From the NCBI RefSeq assembly GCF_902833225.1, contig NZ_CADFEI010000015.1:155720-219719 (forward strand): DNA of 64,000 nucleotides, written 5' to 3'. Position numbers and translations under genes: made by a program. Shown here piece after piece: positions 35,315 to 45,048 of the stretch; position 1 is the first letter of the stretch; every line of letters begins with the position of its first letter. The stretch comes from Burkholderia sp. BCC1644 (lineage in GTDB: Bacteria; Pseudomonadota; Gammaproteobacteria; Burkholderiales; Burkholderiaceae). The notes beneath the pieces were generated by a model. That model saw only the letters and a program-made list of their open reading frames with translations, did not search any database and was not told the origin of the DNA.

Positions 35315-36565
35315 TTACGACAGCGCGGCCGTGCGGGCGCCCGGCCGCGTACGCCCGTACGCGACCATCATCACGAAGCTGAGCAGGAAGCCCGCGCCGC
35401 CGATCAGCAGCAGGCCCGTTTCGCCGAACACGGGCAGCAAGTTCGTCAGCGCGCCCGTGACGACCCACGCGACCGCCATCACCGATCCCGCGACGCCGAG
35501 CGCCCAGCCTTGCCGGTCCTCGCTGACGGCGTCCGAGAACGCCGTATACATGGTCGTGTACGCGACCATGTCGAAACAGCCGACGACCATCGCAAGCGCC
35601 CACAGCACGGGTTCGTGCGGGAACAGCGCCGACAGGATCTGGCCCAGCCCGGCGACGAGCAGGCCCGTCTTCGCGATGTCGATCACGCGCCACACGCGCA
35701 GCATCAGCCGCACGACGAACAGCAGGCCGAACACGAAGCAGATGCCGATCACGCCGCTGAACAGCCCGAGCCGCGCGCTCGTGTAGCCGAATTTCGCCTG
35801 CAGCAGCAGCATGATGGTCTGCAGGTACAGCCCGTAGCCGACCTGCATCAGGAAGAACACCACCGACAGGAATGCAACGTTGCGCTGCCGTGCGGCCTCC
35901 CGGATGATCCGCAGCGGCAATAGCGGATCGATGCGTGTGTCGCCGCGCGGCGCGGCCGAGTCGCGATACGACGCCCAGGTCCAGAACGCGCAGGCCAGCG
36001 ACAGCGCGGCGACCAGCACGAACGGCGTGCCGTAGTCGAACAGCGGCGAAATCGTCCGGTCGGACGTGACGCCGCCGAGCACCGGGCCGACGATCACGCC
36101 CGCGCTGAACGCGAGCGACATGATGCTCATGTTGTACGCCTTGTTCTCGGGCGTGCTCAGGTCGGTGATCGCCGCCTGCGCGATGCCCTGGCAGCCTGCC
36201 ATCAGGCCGGTGAGCCCGCGGCCGGCCAGCAGCAGCGCGATGCTGGCATGCCACGCACCGGCCGCCATCATCGCGTAGCCGGCTGCGAGGCCGAGCACGC
36301 ACAGCAGCAGGATCCGGCGGCGGCCGTAGCGGTCGGACAGCTCGCCCATCAGCGACGAGCCGAAGAACATGCACAGCGGGTAGATCCCGTAGCCGAGACC
36401 GAGATAGAAATTGCGCGCGTGCGCACCGGCGTCGGCCGGCAGGATGCCTGCATGCGGATCGCTGAAGATCGCGGACATCATCGGGTAGACGAGCCCGAAT
36501 CCCATCGCGTCGAGCGCGATGGCGAGCAGGCAGGGGCCGAGCAGCGTGTAGTCGAGCCGGGACAT
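35315..36565 (-). CDS. MFS transporter
   Basis: 416 residues with 12 predicted membrane helices. ATG 36565 is preferred because GGAAGG lies just upstream. MFS motif A is GELSDRYGRRRILL between helices 2 and 3. The protein ends in a short polar tail. It probably imports or exports a small organic compound related to the neighbouring hydrolases. No close substrate relative recognised. Confidence 0.87.
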   Translation of the reverse strand: MSRLDYTLLGPCLLAIALDAMGFGLVYPMMSAIFSDPHAGILPADAGAHARNFYLGLGYGIYPLCMFFGSSLMGELSDRYGRRRILLLCVLGLAAGYAMMAAGAWHASIALLLAGRGLTGLMAGCQGIAQAAITDLSTPENKAYNMSIMSLAFSAGVIVGPVLGGVTSDRTISPLFDYGTPFVLVAALSLACAFWTWASYRDSAAPRGDTRIDPLLPLRIIREAARQRNVAFLSVVFFLMQVGYGLYLQTIMLLLQAKFGYTSARLGLFSGVIGICFVFGLLFVVRLMLRVWRVIDIAKTGLLVAGLGQILSALFPHEPVLWALAMVVGCFDMVAYTTMYTAFSDAVSEDRQGWALGVAGSVMAVAWVVTGALTNLLPVFGETGLLLIGGAGFLLSFVMMVAYGRTRPGARTAALS

Positions 36566-36715
36566 GGCGACCTTCCGGACAGAGTGGATGATCGCCCAAG
36601 CGTAATGACCGGGCAGCGGCCGCGGTAGGCCGCCGCCCGCGATGCTAACCATCGGCCGCGCCGATACCCTGCATGCGGCCCGCGCCGATGGGTCGCCGGC
36701 GCGGGAACCCGGCCG

Positions 36716-38032
36716 CTACTTGGCGCTCAGCGGTTCACCCTGGAATTGCCGGCGTGCGACCACACAGGGCGCGCCGTCATGCATGAACACGCTCGCGAGC
36801 AGCCCGAACGACGCCGCGAACAGCACGTACCAGGCGGGCGCGACGGGCGATCCGCTCGCACGCGTCAGCCACGTGACGATGAACGGCGCGAAGCCGCCGA
36901 ACACCATCACCGCGACGTTGTAGGCGAGCGCGACGCCGGTCGACCGCGAGCGCGTCGCGAACTGCTCGGCGAGCGTGGTCGGCGCGGGGCCGTAGCAGAT
37001 GCCGATGATCGTGCAGATCACGAGCTGCATCACGAGCAGGCGCCCGACGCCCGGCGCCGCGGCCAGCCACGAGAACAGCGGATACGTGACCGTCAGCAGC
37101 GCCAGCGTGCCGGCGATCAGCACGGGCCGCCGGCCGATCAGGTCGGACACGATCGCCGCGACCGGGATCGTCACCGTCAGCAGCGCAACGGCCACCATCT
37201 GCACCTTGAACACCTGGTCGAGCGGCAGCCCGTAGGTCTTGTGCACGAACGTCGGCATGTTCACGAGCATCACGTAGAACACGGCCGTGCCGGTGATCGT
37301 CTGCCCCATCGACACCAGCACGCCGCGCAGGTTCTCGCGCAGCACGCGCGATACGCTCGGCGGCGGCTCGGCCGCCGACTTGCTCGCATCGACGAACGCC
37401 TCGGTCTCCTCCATGTGCCGGCGGATCCACAGGCCGACCGGCCCGATCAGCAGACCCAGCGCGAACGGCACGCGCCAGCCCCAGCTGTGCAGCGCCGCGT
37501 CCGACAGCGACTGCGTGGCCCACGCACCCATCGCGGCGCCCGAGAACACCGCGAGACACTGGCCGATCAGTTGCCACGACCCGTACAGCCCGCGCCGGTT
37601 CGCGGGTGCGCTTTCGACGAGGAACGCGGTCGCGCTCGCATATTCGCCGCCCGTCGCGAAACCCTGCAGCAGCCGCGCGACGACGATCAGGATCGGCGCC
37701 GCCGGGCCGATCGCCGCGTACGACGGCGCGAACGTGATCAGCGCGATCGACAGCGTCATCAGGAAGATGATGAGCTGCATCGCGGCCTTGCGGCCCTTGC
37801 GGTCCGAATAGAGCCCGAGCAGGATGCCGCCCACCGGGCGCATGAAGAAGCCGACGCCGAACGTCGCGAGCGACATCAGCAGCGACGCGTACTGGCTCTC
37901 GGCGGGAAAGAACAGCCGCGCGATGATGCCGGAGAAGAAACCGTAGACGATGAAGTCGTACCACTCGAGGGTATTGCCGACGACCGCGGCAATCACTTGC
38001 CGCTGCCGCGAATTCCGACGTGAGTCGCGCAT
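36716..38032 (-). CDS. MHS-family (metabolite:H+ symporter) MFS transporter
   Basis: 438 residues from ATG 38032, with GGAG upstream. The family signature is clear: VVGNTLEWYDFIVYGFFSGIIARLFFP, then GVGFFMRPVGGILLGLYSDRKGRKAAM. This is the ProP/KgtP/ShiA/CitA branch of proton symporters for organic acids or betaines. It is divergent from a LysR regulator with a LysR-type dyad between them, so the regulator probably controls this importer. Confidence 0.9.
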   Translation of the reverse strand: MRDSRRNSRQRQVIAAVVGNTLEWYDFIVYGFFSGIIARLFFPAESQYASLLMSLATFGVGFFMRPVGGILLGLYSDRKGRKAAMQLIIFLMTLSIALITFAPSYAAIGPAAPILIVVARLLQGFATGGEYASATAFLVESAPANRRGLYGSWQLIGQCLAVFSGAAMGAWATQSLSDAALHSWGWRVPFALGLLIGPVGLWIRRHMEETEAFVDASKSAAEPPPSVSRVLRENLRGVLVSMGQTITGTAVFYVMLVNMPTFVHKTYGLPLDQVFKVQMVAVALLTVTIPVAAIVSDLIGRRPVLIAGTLALLTVTYPLFSWLAAAPGVGRLLVMQLVICTIIGICYGPAPTTLAEQFATRSRSTGVALAYNVAVMVFGGFAPFIVTWLTRASGSPVAPAWYVLFAASFGLLASVFMHDGAPCVVARRQFQGEPLSAK

Positions 38033-38228
38033 GCTGTTCTCCTGCAGTCTCGGGGTGCCGCGCCGCATGCCTGCCGCGTTTCGTGGCGGGCATGGGCGAA
38101 CCGGCTGTTCGCATCGCCGGTCGAGGCGGGACAGGCACGACGGCACCTTTCGGCCCGCGCGCACGACCAGCGTGAATCGATCATAGGGACGCCGAAAATC
38201 CGTATCAATTAACGCCCGCGGCAGATGA

Positions 38229-38243
38229 TTAGCCGGAGACTAA
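38229..38243. promoter_or_regulatory. LysR-type dyad
   Basis: TTAG-N7-CTAA (a T-N11-A site) in the divergent gap between the MHS transporter and the LysR gene, 108 bp before the LysR start. Confidence 0.4.
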
Positions 38244-38350
38244 ATGTTTCCGCTGCGGACTCCACCGCGCGAAAAACCCGGTATTTCGCGCATTGTTGCG
38301 GTCCCGGTTCTGCGGCAGAATCGTCGGCCGCCCTTCCCGTCGCCCGCATC

Positions 38351-39268
38351 ATGCGCAACCGCATCAACGAAGAGATCACGTTCCGCAAGCTCGAGGTGCT
38401 GCTCGCCTTCATGGAAGCCGGCAGCCTCGCGAAGGCGGCCGAGGCGCTGGGCATCAGCACCGTCAGCGTGCACCGCGCGCTCCATACGCTCGAGGAAGGG
38501 ATGCACTGCGCGCTGTTCCGCCATGAGGGGCGCAACCTGATTCCGACCGAGGCCGCGCAGGTGCTCGCCGAAGTCGCCGGCGAAGTGCTCAAGACGATGA
38601 CCGACGGCATCCGTTCGACACGCGAGGCGGCCGGCTACGGCGCGGGCCAGTTGAAGATCGGCTCGCTGTATTCGCTGACGATCCGCACCGTACCCGAGGT
38701 CGTGATCGCGCTGAAGGAGCGCCGCCCCGAGTTGCAGGCCGAACTCGTGCTCGGCTCGAACGCCGACCTGCTCGACAAGCTCAGGCAGGGCGCGATCGAC
38801 GCGACGCTGATGGCGCTGCCCGAACCGGACGCCGAAATCGAATCGATCGCGCTGTTCGAGGACGAGATGTTCTTTGCCGTGCCGATCGATTCGCCGTATG
38901 CGCAACGCGACGCGATCGATCTTCATGCATGCGGCGACGAGCCGTTCGTGTCGCTCGGCGAAGGTTTCGCGACGCATCACGGCTTTACGGAGGCGTTCCG
39001 CACAGCCGGCATCACGCCGAACGTCGTGATGCGGGTGGGCGACATCTTTTCGCTGATCAACCTCGTGTCGGGCGGCGTCGGCTGCTCGCTGCTGCCCGGC
39101 CGTGTGCGCGACCTGTTCGCGCACAAGATCGCGCTCGTGCCGCTCGCGGGGCCCACGATCCGCCAGACGATCGGCCTGAGTTTCCTGCACCGCCGCGAGC
39201 GCGACCCGAACCTGCTCGCGCTCGCGACCGTGTGCCGGCTGACGGTCAAGGGGCCGGCCGCGCGGTGA
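38351..39268 (+). CDS. LysR-family regulator
   Basis: 305 residues. The helix-turn-helix region is FRKLEVLLAFMEAGSLAKAAEALGISTVSVHRALHTLEE, followed by a substrate-binding domain from ~residue 90. The EITFRKLEVL start and SVSVHRALHTLEEGMHCALF resemble regulators of malonate utilisation (MdcR type), but no mdc genes are present. Divergent from the MHS symporter, its likely target. Confidence 0.86.
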   Translation: MRNRINEEITFRKLEVLLAFMEAGSLAKAAEALGISTVSVHRALHTLEEGMHCALFRHEGRNLIPTEAAQVLAEVAGEVLKTMTDGIRSTREAAGYGAGQLKIGSLYSLTIRTVPEVVIALKERRPELQAELVLGSNADLLDKLRQGAIDATLMALPEPDAEIESIALFEDEMFFAVPIDSPYAQRDAIDLHACGDEPFVSLGEGFATHHGFTEAFRTAGITPNVVMRVGDIFSLINLVSGGVGCSLLPGRVRDLFAHKIALVPLAGPTIRQTIGLSFLHRRERDPNLLALATVCRLTVKGPAAR

Positions 39269-39447
39269 CGCGGCGATCGCCACGCTGCCCTTGCCGCGCG
39301 CGCCGCATCGCCGCGCAACCCTGGTCTGCAAGCCACCGACCTCCGCGCGTGCTAGTCCGTTCGGATGGCACGAAGCGCGCGCTTTGTTGCGATCATGACC
39401 GTCATTCATCGCGCGGCACGCATACGTGCGGCCGCCACGGAGACGAC

Positions 39448-39984
39448 ATGAACGACCCAGTCCTCGGCCCCATCGACCAGATCGGCTACGTGGTCGCCGA
39501 CCTCGACCGCAGCATCGCGCGCTGGCGCGCCCGCCACGACATCGGCCCGTGGACCGTATTCCGCAACGTCCGCCTCGACGGCCGGTATCTCGGCGAGCCG
39601 GTAACGGTCAAGATGGACGTCGGCCTCGCGTATCGAGGCGATCTGCAGATCGAACTGATCCACGTCACGAACGACACGCCGTCGCCGTACCGCGACGCAC
39701 ACGGGCAGCCGCTCGCCGGCCTGCATCACGTCGCGTGGGTCGTCGACGATCTCGATGCGGCGCTCGCACAACTCACCGCCCGCGGCCTGCGCGTCGTGTT
39801 CGAAGCGAGCAACCCGGCCACGCGCGTCGCGTATCTCGACGACGCCGACGATCCCGGCGTGCGCGTCGAAGTGATCGAAGGCGCGGGCATGCGCGACATG
39901 ATCGTGCACGGCATCGCCGAAGCACACACCTGGAACGGCACCGATCCGGTTCGCATCGTCGCCGCGGCGGCCGCTTCCGCGTAA
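39448..39984 (+). CDS. VOC-family protein (glyoxalase fold)
   Basis: 178 residues. LGPIDQIGYVVADLDRSIARW opens the fold; GLHHVAWVVDDLDAALAQLTARGLRVVFEA begins the second half. Possible metal ligands are the His of HHVAW and Glu near the end (VRVEVIEG). It is followed after 41 bp by an SDR dehydrogenase, so the two form an operon likely acting on one substrate. Confidence 0.85.
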   Translation: MNDPVLGPIDQIGYVVADLDRSIARWRARHDIGPWTVFRNVRLDGRYLGEPVTVKMDVGLAYRGDLQIELIHVTNDTPSPYRDAHGQPLAGLHHVAWVVDDLDAALAQLTARGLRVVFEASNPATRVAYLDDADDPGVRVEVIEGAGMRDMIVHGIAEAHTWNGTDPVRIVAAAAASA

Positions 39985-40025
39985 GCGGGCCCGCGCGTCC
40001 CCTCTCACTCACAGGAGCAAGCAGG

Positions 40026-40781
40026 ATGAAACGACTCGAAGGCAAGGTCGCGCTGATCACGGGCGGTGCCCGCGGCCAGGGCGAAGCGGAAGTACGCCGG
40101 TTCGTCGCCGAAGGCGCACGCGTGGTGATCGCCGACGTGCTGGACGACGCCGGCCGGCGCGTCGCGGCCGAACTCGGCGACGCCGCGCGATTCCAGCATC
40201 TCGACGTCACCAGCGAAGCCGACTGGCAGGCGGCCGTTCAAGCGACGCTCGCGCAGTTCGGCCGGCTCGACGTCCTCGTGAACAACGCAGCGATTCTGAA
40301 GCTCGTGCCGATCGAATCGTGTTCGCTCGACGACTATCGCAAGGTGATCGACGTGAACCAGGTCGGCTGCTGGCTCGGCATGAAATCGGCCGTGGCCGCG
40401 CTGAAGGAAGCCGGCGGCGGCTCGATCGTCAACGTGTCGTCGACGGCCGGGATGGAAGGCGTCGCGGGCGGCAGCGCGTACGTGTCGAGCAAGTTCGCGG
40501 TGCGCGGGATGACGAAGGCCGCCGCGCTCGAATTCGGCCGCTACGGCATTCGCGTGAACTCGGTGCATCCGGGCGGCATCGATACGGTGATGGCGCGCCC
40601 GCCCGAGTTCGCGGATTTCGATCCGTCGTCGATCTACAGCGGCCTGCCGATCGCACGAATCGGCAAACCCGACGAAGTAGCCAGCCTCGTGCTGTTCCTT
40701 GCATCCGACGAATCCGCGTATTGCACGGGGTCGGAATTCATCGTCGACGGCGGAATGCTCGCGGGCAGCACGTTCCACTGA
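40026..40781 (+). CDS. SDR-family dehydrogenase
   Basis: 251 residues. Cofactor motif TGGARGQGEAE, NNAAI, and the catalytic Ser-Tyr-Lys in VNVSSTAGMEGVAGGSAYVSSKFA. Asp in ADVLDDAG after beta-2 favours NAD(H). The end (GSEFIVDGGMLAG) is typical of classical SDRs such as hydroxysteroid or levodione-type reductases. Pairs with the preceding VOC gene. Confidence 0.9.
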   Translation: MKRLEGKVALITGGARGQGEAEVRRFVAEGARVVIADVLDDAGRRVAAELGDAARFQHLDVTSEADWQAAVQATLAQFGRLDVLVNNAAILKLVPIESCSLDDYRKVIDVNQVGCWLGMKSAVAALKEAGGGSIVNVSSTAGMEGVAGGSAYVSSKFAVRGMTKAAALEFGRYGIRVNSVHPGGIDTVMARPPEFADFDPSSIYSGLPIARIGKPDEVASLVLFLASDESAYCTGSEFIVDGGMLAGSTFH

Positions 40782-40902
40782 TCGACCGCGCCAGCCGGAA
40801 GCGGAAACAAAAACGGAAACGATAACGCCGCCGGCGGCTTGACCCGCACGGCGGCGTTGGCGTTTCGGGGCGCGCGGCAAGCGGCCACGCGCCAAGCGCC
40901 GG

Positions 40903-42420
40903 TCAATACCCCTTCGGCTGGATCGCCGGCGCGCCGACACCGCGCGCGCCCTGCTTGCCGCCGCGCACGAAGCGGCGCCCGTGCGGCCCGTACACGCCGT
41001 CCGGCTCCGGATACAGCGTCAGCAGCACGAAGTACAGCACCCCGCCCACCGCCAGCGACACCGGCACGCTCAGGTCGAGACCGCCCGCGAGGTGGCCGAG
41101 CGGCCCGATGAACTGGCCCGGCAGGTTCACGAACGCGAGCCCGATGAACGCGGCCGGCAGCCATGCGCCCATCGCGCGCACGTTCCAGCCGTGCGTGAAC
41201 CAGTAGTGGCCGCCGTGCAGCCCGCGGTTGAACACCTGCAGGTCGTCGGCGAGATAGTAGCCGCGGCGCGTCACGTAGCCGATCACCATGATCGCCATCC
41301 ACGGGCAGCTGAACGTATCGATCAGCGTCGCGAACGTCGCGACGCTTTCGACGAGATTGAACCAGAAACGGCCGACGAAGATGAACGCGATCGCGATCGT
41401 GCCGATCAACAGCGTCGCACGCACGCGGTTCAGGACGCGCGGGAACATGCTCGACACGTCGAGACCGGTACCGTACAGCGCGGTCGTGCCGGTCGACATC
41501 CCGCCGATGATCGCGATCAGGCACATCGGCAGCAGGAACCAGCGCGGCGAAATCGCGAGCAGCCCGCCGACGTAGTCGTTCGATGCGATGAACGCGGGCG
41601 CCTTCGACGCAATGATCGTCGCGGTCGCAAGGCCGAAGAAGAACGGCACGAACGTCGCGACCTGCGCGGCGAACACGGCGCCCATCACGCGGTGCTTCGG
41701 CGTGTGCTGCGGAATGTAGCGCGCCCAATCGCCGAGCGTCGATGCGAACGACACCGGGTTGCTCAATGCGACCAGCACCGCGCCGACGAACGCGGCCCAG
41801 AAGCCCGCGCTACCGAGTTGCAGCGTGCCCGCGTAATTCATGTCGAACAGGCCGGCGAAGGCGAACAGGCCCGCGACGAACAGGACGCTCGCGGCCCACA
41901 CGGCGATCTTGTTGACCCACAGCATGAAGCGGAAGCCGTAGATGCAGACGATCAGCACGAGCACCGCGAATACCATGTAGGCCGCGCCGAGCGTGAAGCC
42001 GTTGACGGGCACGCCGACCATGTTGTGCGCGCCGCCGACGAGCGCATCGCCGGAACTCCACACCGCGAGCGAGAAGAACGCGATCGACGTGAGCAGCGCG
42101 AGAAACGAGCCGACGATCCGGCCGTGGATGCCGAAATGCGCGCCGGACGAGACGGGGTCGCTCGTGCCGTTGCGCGGGCCGAACAGGCTCATCGGCGCGA
42201 GAATGCACGTGCCGGCGAGCACGCCGAGCACGATCGCGCAGACACCCGCCTTGAACGACAGCCCGACCAGCACGGGAAAGCTGCCGAGCACCGATGTGGA
42301 AAACGTATTGCAGCCGCCGAACAGCAACCGGAACAGATCGATCGGCCGCGCATAGCGCGATGCATCGGGAATGCGCTCGAAACCGAACGATTCAACCTGC
42401 GTAATCCTGCCTTCACCCAT
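40903..42420 (-). CDS. NCS1-family nucleobase/cytosine permease
   Basis: 505 residues with 12 hydrophobic helices. The N-terminus FGFERIPDASRYARPIDLFRLLFGGCNTFSTSVLGSFPVL and the FASTLGDWARYIP loop are NCS1 features. Substrates in this family are cytosine, allantoin, hydantoins or thiamine precursors. No catabolic gene for these is adjacent, so the cargo is undetermined. Convergent with the SDR gene. Confidence 0.87.
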   Translation of the reverse strand: MGEGRITQVESFGFERIPDASRYARPIDLFRLLFGGCNTFSTSVLGSFPVLVGLSFKAGVCAIVLGVLAGTCILAPMSLFGPRNGTSDPVSSGAHFGIHGRIVGSFLALLTSIAFFSLAVWSSGDALVGGAHNMVGVPVNGFTLGAAYMVFAVLVLIVCIYGFRFMLWVNKIAVWAASVLFVAGLFAFAGLFDMNYAGTLQLGSAGFWAAFVGAVLVALSNPVSFASTLGDWARYIPQHTPKHRVMGAVFAAQVATFVPFFFGLATATIIASKAPAFIASNDYVGGLLAISPRWFLLPMCLIAIIGGMSTGTTALYGTGLDVSSMFPRVLNRVRATLLIGTIAIAFIFVGRFWFNLVESVATFATLIDTFSCPWMAIMVIGYVTRRGYYLADDLQVFNRGLHGGHYWFTHGWNVRAMGAWLPAAFIGLAFVNLPGQFIGPLGHLAGGLDLSVPVSLAVGGVLYFVLLTLYPEPDGVYGPHGRRFVRGGKQGARGVGAPAIQPKGY

Positions 42421-42622
42421 TTGTCTCCAACTCCTCTGGTGCGCCTGTACGGCCCGGGGCTGCGGCCATACGACACATCGTCATCGATTCGCGGCCACTC
42501 TAAACCGGATCGCGCGGCGCAAATATCACGCATTCGAGACGTTTACGACGATGGAGAACAATGTTTCCGCGCGGGCAACCGGCCGGATTCCGCGCCGCGC
42601 GTGCGGCGCGAGCGATGCGACG

Positions 42623-43270
42623 TCAGTGCGCTGCCGCTGCCGCCGGCGCGCGGCAGGCGATCAGGCCGCGCTGAACGGCCGGCCGCGCGGCGATGTCGGC
42701 GAGCCAGCGCGCGACGTGCGGGAAGCCGGCAACGTCGAGATCGAGTTCGGCCGCCGTGCGCAGCCACGGAAATGCCGCGATGTCGGCGATCGAATACCGC
42801 GACGATGCGAGATACGCCGATTCTGACAATCGGCCGTTCACGACGCCATAGAGACGCGTGGCCTCCTTCCGATAGCGATCGATCGCTTCCGCATTGACCG
42901 TCTTCGATGCATGCAGGAACCACCAGAGCTGGCCGAGCATCGGCCCGATCCCGCCGATCTGGAAGTGCAGCCATTGCTGGACCGCCGTGCGCTCGGCCAG
43001 CGTTTCCGGGTGCAGGCACCCCGTCTTCGCGGCGAGATAGCCGAGGATTGCGCCGGATTCGAACACGGTCAGCCCGGTGTCGTGGTCGACGATGGCCGGG
43101 ATCTTGCCGTTCGGGTTGATCGCGAGGAACGCCGGGCTGCGCTGCTCGCCCGCGGACAGGTTCACGTGCACGAGGTCGTGCGCGATCCCGGCCTCTTCCA
43201 GGTAGATCGCGATCTTGTGCCCGTTCGGCGTGTCGGCCGTGTAGAACGTGAGGGAGTGCGTCGAGGTCAT
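42623..43270 (-). CDS. Glutathione S-transferase family protein
   Basis: 215 residues from ATG 43270, chosen because AAGGAC precedes it. Thioredoxin-like half with NPNGKIPAIVDHDTGLTVFESGAILGYLA (cis-Pro and glutathione-binding ES), then the helical half with YSIADIAAFPWL. Resembles YfcG/YghU-type disulfide-bond reductases. It is divergent from the E1-fragment gene and shares its TTGCAA palindrome region, so MarR control is likely. Confidence 0.88.
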   Translation of the reverse strand: MTSTHSLTFYTADTPNGHKIAIYLEEAGIAHDLVHVNLSAGEQRSPAFLAINPNGKIPAIVDHDTGLTVFESGAILGYLAAKTGCLHPETLAERTAVQQWLHFQIGGIGPMLGQLWWFLHASKTVNAEAIDRYRKEATRLYGVVNGRLSESAYLASSRYSIADIAAFPWLRTAAELDLDVAGFPHVARWLADIAARPAVQRGLIACRAPAAAAAH

Positions 43271-43295
43271 GTCGGTCCTTGTCATCGGGTTGTCG

Positions 43296-43323
43296 TTGCA
43301 ACTACAATCGTTGCAATTGCAAT
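43296..43323. promoter_or_regulatory. MarR-type operator, gst / E1-fragment promoter
   Basis: A perfect palindrome TTGCAATTGCAA (43311-43322) with a second imperfect copy TTGCAACTACAA (43296-43307) 15 bp earlier. The same palindrome occurs in the marR / aceE-like intergenic region. Confidence 0.6.
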
Positions 43324-43375
43324 CCTATGCCGGAACCGATGGCGCCGGCGACATGCCAGTACTCGAAGGAGGGAC

Positions 43376-44488
43376 ATGCAGACTGCGCGACCCGGTCCGC
43401 CCGTGCGGACACCCGACACCCGCCGCGCCGCGGCGGCCTGCCTCGAGCGGCTGACGACGCGGCGGCTCGTACCGCAAGGCCAGGCGATGTCCCCGCTCGG
43501 CGCGATGCGCGCGGCCGCCGATTGCCTCGAACGCGATGCGGCGACGTCGAAGCGCGTGTGGATCGTCCGCGCCGATGCGCGCGAACCGTTCGCCGACACA
43601 CGCGCACATCGCCACATCAGCGCGTGGCCGCTGCGGTTTCTCGATCCGGGCAAACCTTTCGAGCGACCGCTGCTGTACCTGCTGCACGCGCGTGCGATCG
43701 ACCGGCTGCGGCTGGCATCGATCGAGACCGTCGATCGCGGGATCTTCGTGAACGATGCGGAAACGGCTGCGTCGTCCTGGCCGAAGGGCGTCACGCCCGA
43801 CGCCCCGCACTGGCTGGCCGCGAACCCCGCGTGCACACCGTACGACCCGGCGTCGGGACACGAAGCGATCGCGATCCTGCGCCACGCGCTGCACACGCTT
43901 TATGTCGCCGGCCAGCCGGGCTTCTTCTACCTCGCGGGCCACGACGACTGCGTGCCCGATGCGAAGCCGCTATCGGCCCCGGCCGCCCGTGATGCGTACA
44001 ACGGCATGGTGCGGGCCGGCCGGCGCACGGCGGCCGGCGCGGCTGCGCGCATCCGGCTGTGCGGCGCGGGCAGCACGCTCGCGCAGGTGATGGAAGCGGC
44101 CGACCTGCTGCACGACGAATGGCGGATCGATTCGACGATCTGGAGCTGCCCGAGCTACACGCAGCTCGCGCGCGACGGTCGAGCCGCCGACCGCTGGAAC
44201 CTGCTGCATCCGCACGATGAACCTCGCATCGCGCACGTCCGTGCATGCCTCGGCGAAGGCGACGCGCCGGTGCTCGCAGTGACCGGTTACGCGCGGCACG
44301 TCGCCGCGCAGATCGGCGCATTCATCCCTGCCCGCTTCAGCGCGGTCGGCGCGGATTCGGCCGGCCCCGGCACGCGCACGCCGGATCCACGGTGGATTGC
44401 CGCGGTCGCGCTCCGCCTGCTGGCCGACGACGGCCGCGTGCCGGCCGACTGGGCCGCGCAGGCGATGCACCGTTATGCGCGCGGCTGA
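43376..44488 (+). CDS. Protein resembling only the C-terminal part of pyruvate dehydrogenase E1
   Basis: 370 residues. ATG 43376 has an excellent ribosome binding site (GAAGGAGGGAC). Residues ~1-155 have no recognised domain. Residues ~160-370 align by eye with the end of homodimeric E1 (AceE): AILRHALHTLYVAGQPGFFYLAGHDD against the E1 Pyr-domain segment, then IRLCGAGSTLAQVMEAADLLHDEWRIDSTIWSCPSYTQLARDG and AADRWNLLHP, as in the neighbouring full-length E1. The thiamine-diphosphate-binding GDG...N motif is absent, so it cannot be a complete E1. It is intact, with good codon pattern, so it is probably a functional protein rather than debris. Confidence 0.75.
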   Translation: MQTARPGPPVRTPDTRRAAAACLERLTTRRLVPQGQAMSPLGAMRAAADCLERDAATSKRVWIVRADAREPFADTRAHRHISAWPLRFLDPGKPFERPLLYLLHARAIDRLRLASIETVDRGIFVNDAETAASSWPKGVTPDAPHWLAANPACTPYDPASGHEAIAILRHALHTLYVAGQPGFFYLAGHDDCVPDAKPLSAPAARDAYNGMVRAGRRTAAGAAARIRLCGAGSTLAQVMEAADLLHDEWRIDSTIWSCPSYTQLARDGRAADRWNLLHPHDEPRIAHVRACLGEGDAPVLAVTGYARHVAAQIGAFIPARFSAVGADSAGPGTRTPDPRWIAAVALRLLADDGRVPADWAAQAMHRYARG

Positions 44489-44506
44489 TGCGCGCGCCGG
44501 CTGCCG

Positions 44507-44962
44507 TTACTTCGCGTCGGCGGTCGCGTCGCGCGCCACGGCCGTCGCGCGGTCGAGCGCGGCGGCCATCGCCGCCTGCTCCTTGCCGGTGAACTGGTCG
44601 AGAAAGAGTTCCGCGACCGTCGACTGGTACACCTTCCACATCTTCTTGCGCAGCGTTCGCCCCTTGTCGGTGATGCTCGCAAACGCGGCGCGGCCGTCGT
44701 CGGCCGACCGCGCGCGCGTGACGAGCCCTTCCTGTTCGAGCCGGTCGACGAGCCGCGTCAGGTTGTAGCGCTCGATCGCGAGCACATCGGCCAGCTCGTG
44801 CATGCGGCGCGTGCCGTCGGGCCCGCTTTCGAGGCCCCACAACGCGTCGTACCACGCATAGGCGGGAAGGCCTGCCGCCGCGAGGCGGCGCTCGATCTCG
44901 CGAATCATCGTCCGGTGCGCGCGGACGAACGAGAACCACAGATCGGGTTCGGGTGCGCTCAT
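44507..44962 (-). CDS. MarR-family regulator
   Basis: 151 residues. The winged helix is MHELADVLAIERYNLTRLVDRLEQEGLVTRARSADDGRAAFASITDKGR, and an N-terminal dimer helix precedes it. Convergent with the E1-fragment gene (19 bp apart) and divergent from the full-length E1 gene. TTGCAA palindromes in both flanking divergent gaps make it the obvious local regulator. Confidence 0.88.
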   Translation of the reverse strand: MSAPEPDLWFSFVRAHRTMIREIERRLAAAGLPAYAWYDALWGLESGPDGTRRMHELADVLAIERYNLTRLVDRLEQEGLVTRARSADDGRAAFASITDKGRTLRKKMWKVYQSTVAELFLDQFTGKEQAAMAAALDRATAVARDATADAK

Positions 44963-44985
44963 GTCAGGTCGTTCCTTTCAGTGAA

Positions 44986-44997
44986 TTGCAGTTGCAA
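44986..44997. promoter_or_regulatory. MarR-type operator copy next to marR start
   Basis: TTGCAGTTGCAA, one mismatch from the palindrome TTGCAATTGCAA, 24 bp upstream of the marR ATG. Suits autorepression. Confidence 0.55.
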
Positions 44998-45032
44998 TTA
45001 AATTTTACCTCGACAACAATGGCCTTCGATAC

Positions 45033-45048
45033 GATTGCAATTGCAATC
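45033..45048. promoter_or_regulatory. MarR-type operator before aceE-like gene
   Basis: A perfect 16-bp palindrome, GATTGCAATTGCAATC, 92 bp before the E1 start codon. Confidence 0.6.

Noticed and set aside
34524..36599. 691-codon minus-strand ORF
   Set aside because: Only the last 203 codons form a recognisable protein (isochorismatase family); the rest is out of frame with the MFS gene.
43376..44488. E1-like gene as a pseudogene of aceE
   Set aside because: It has its own strong ribosome binding site, an intact frame, and a unique N-terminus, so decay is unlikely.
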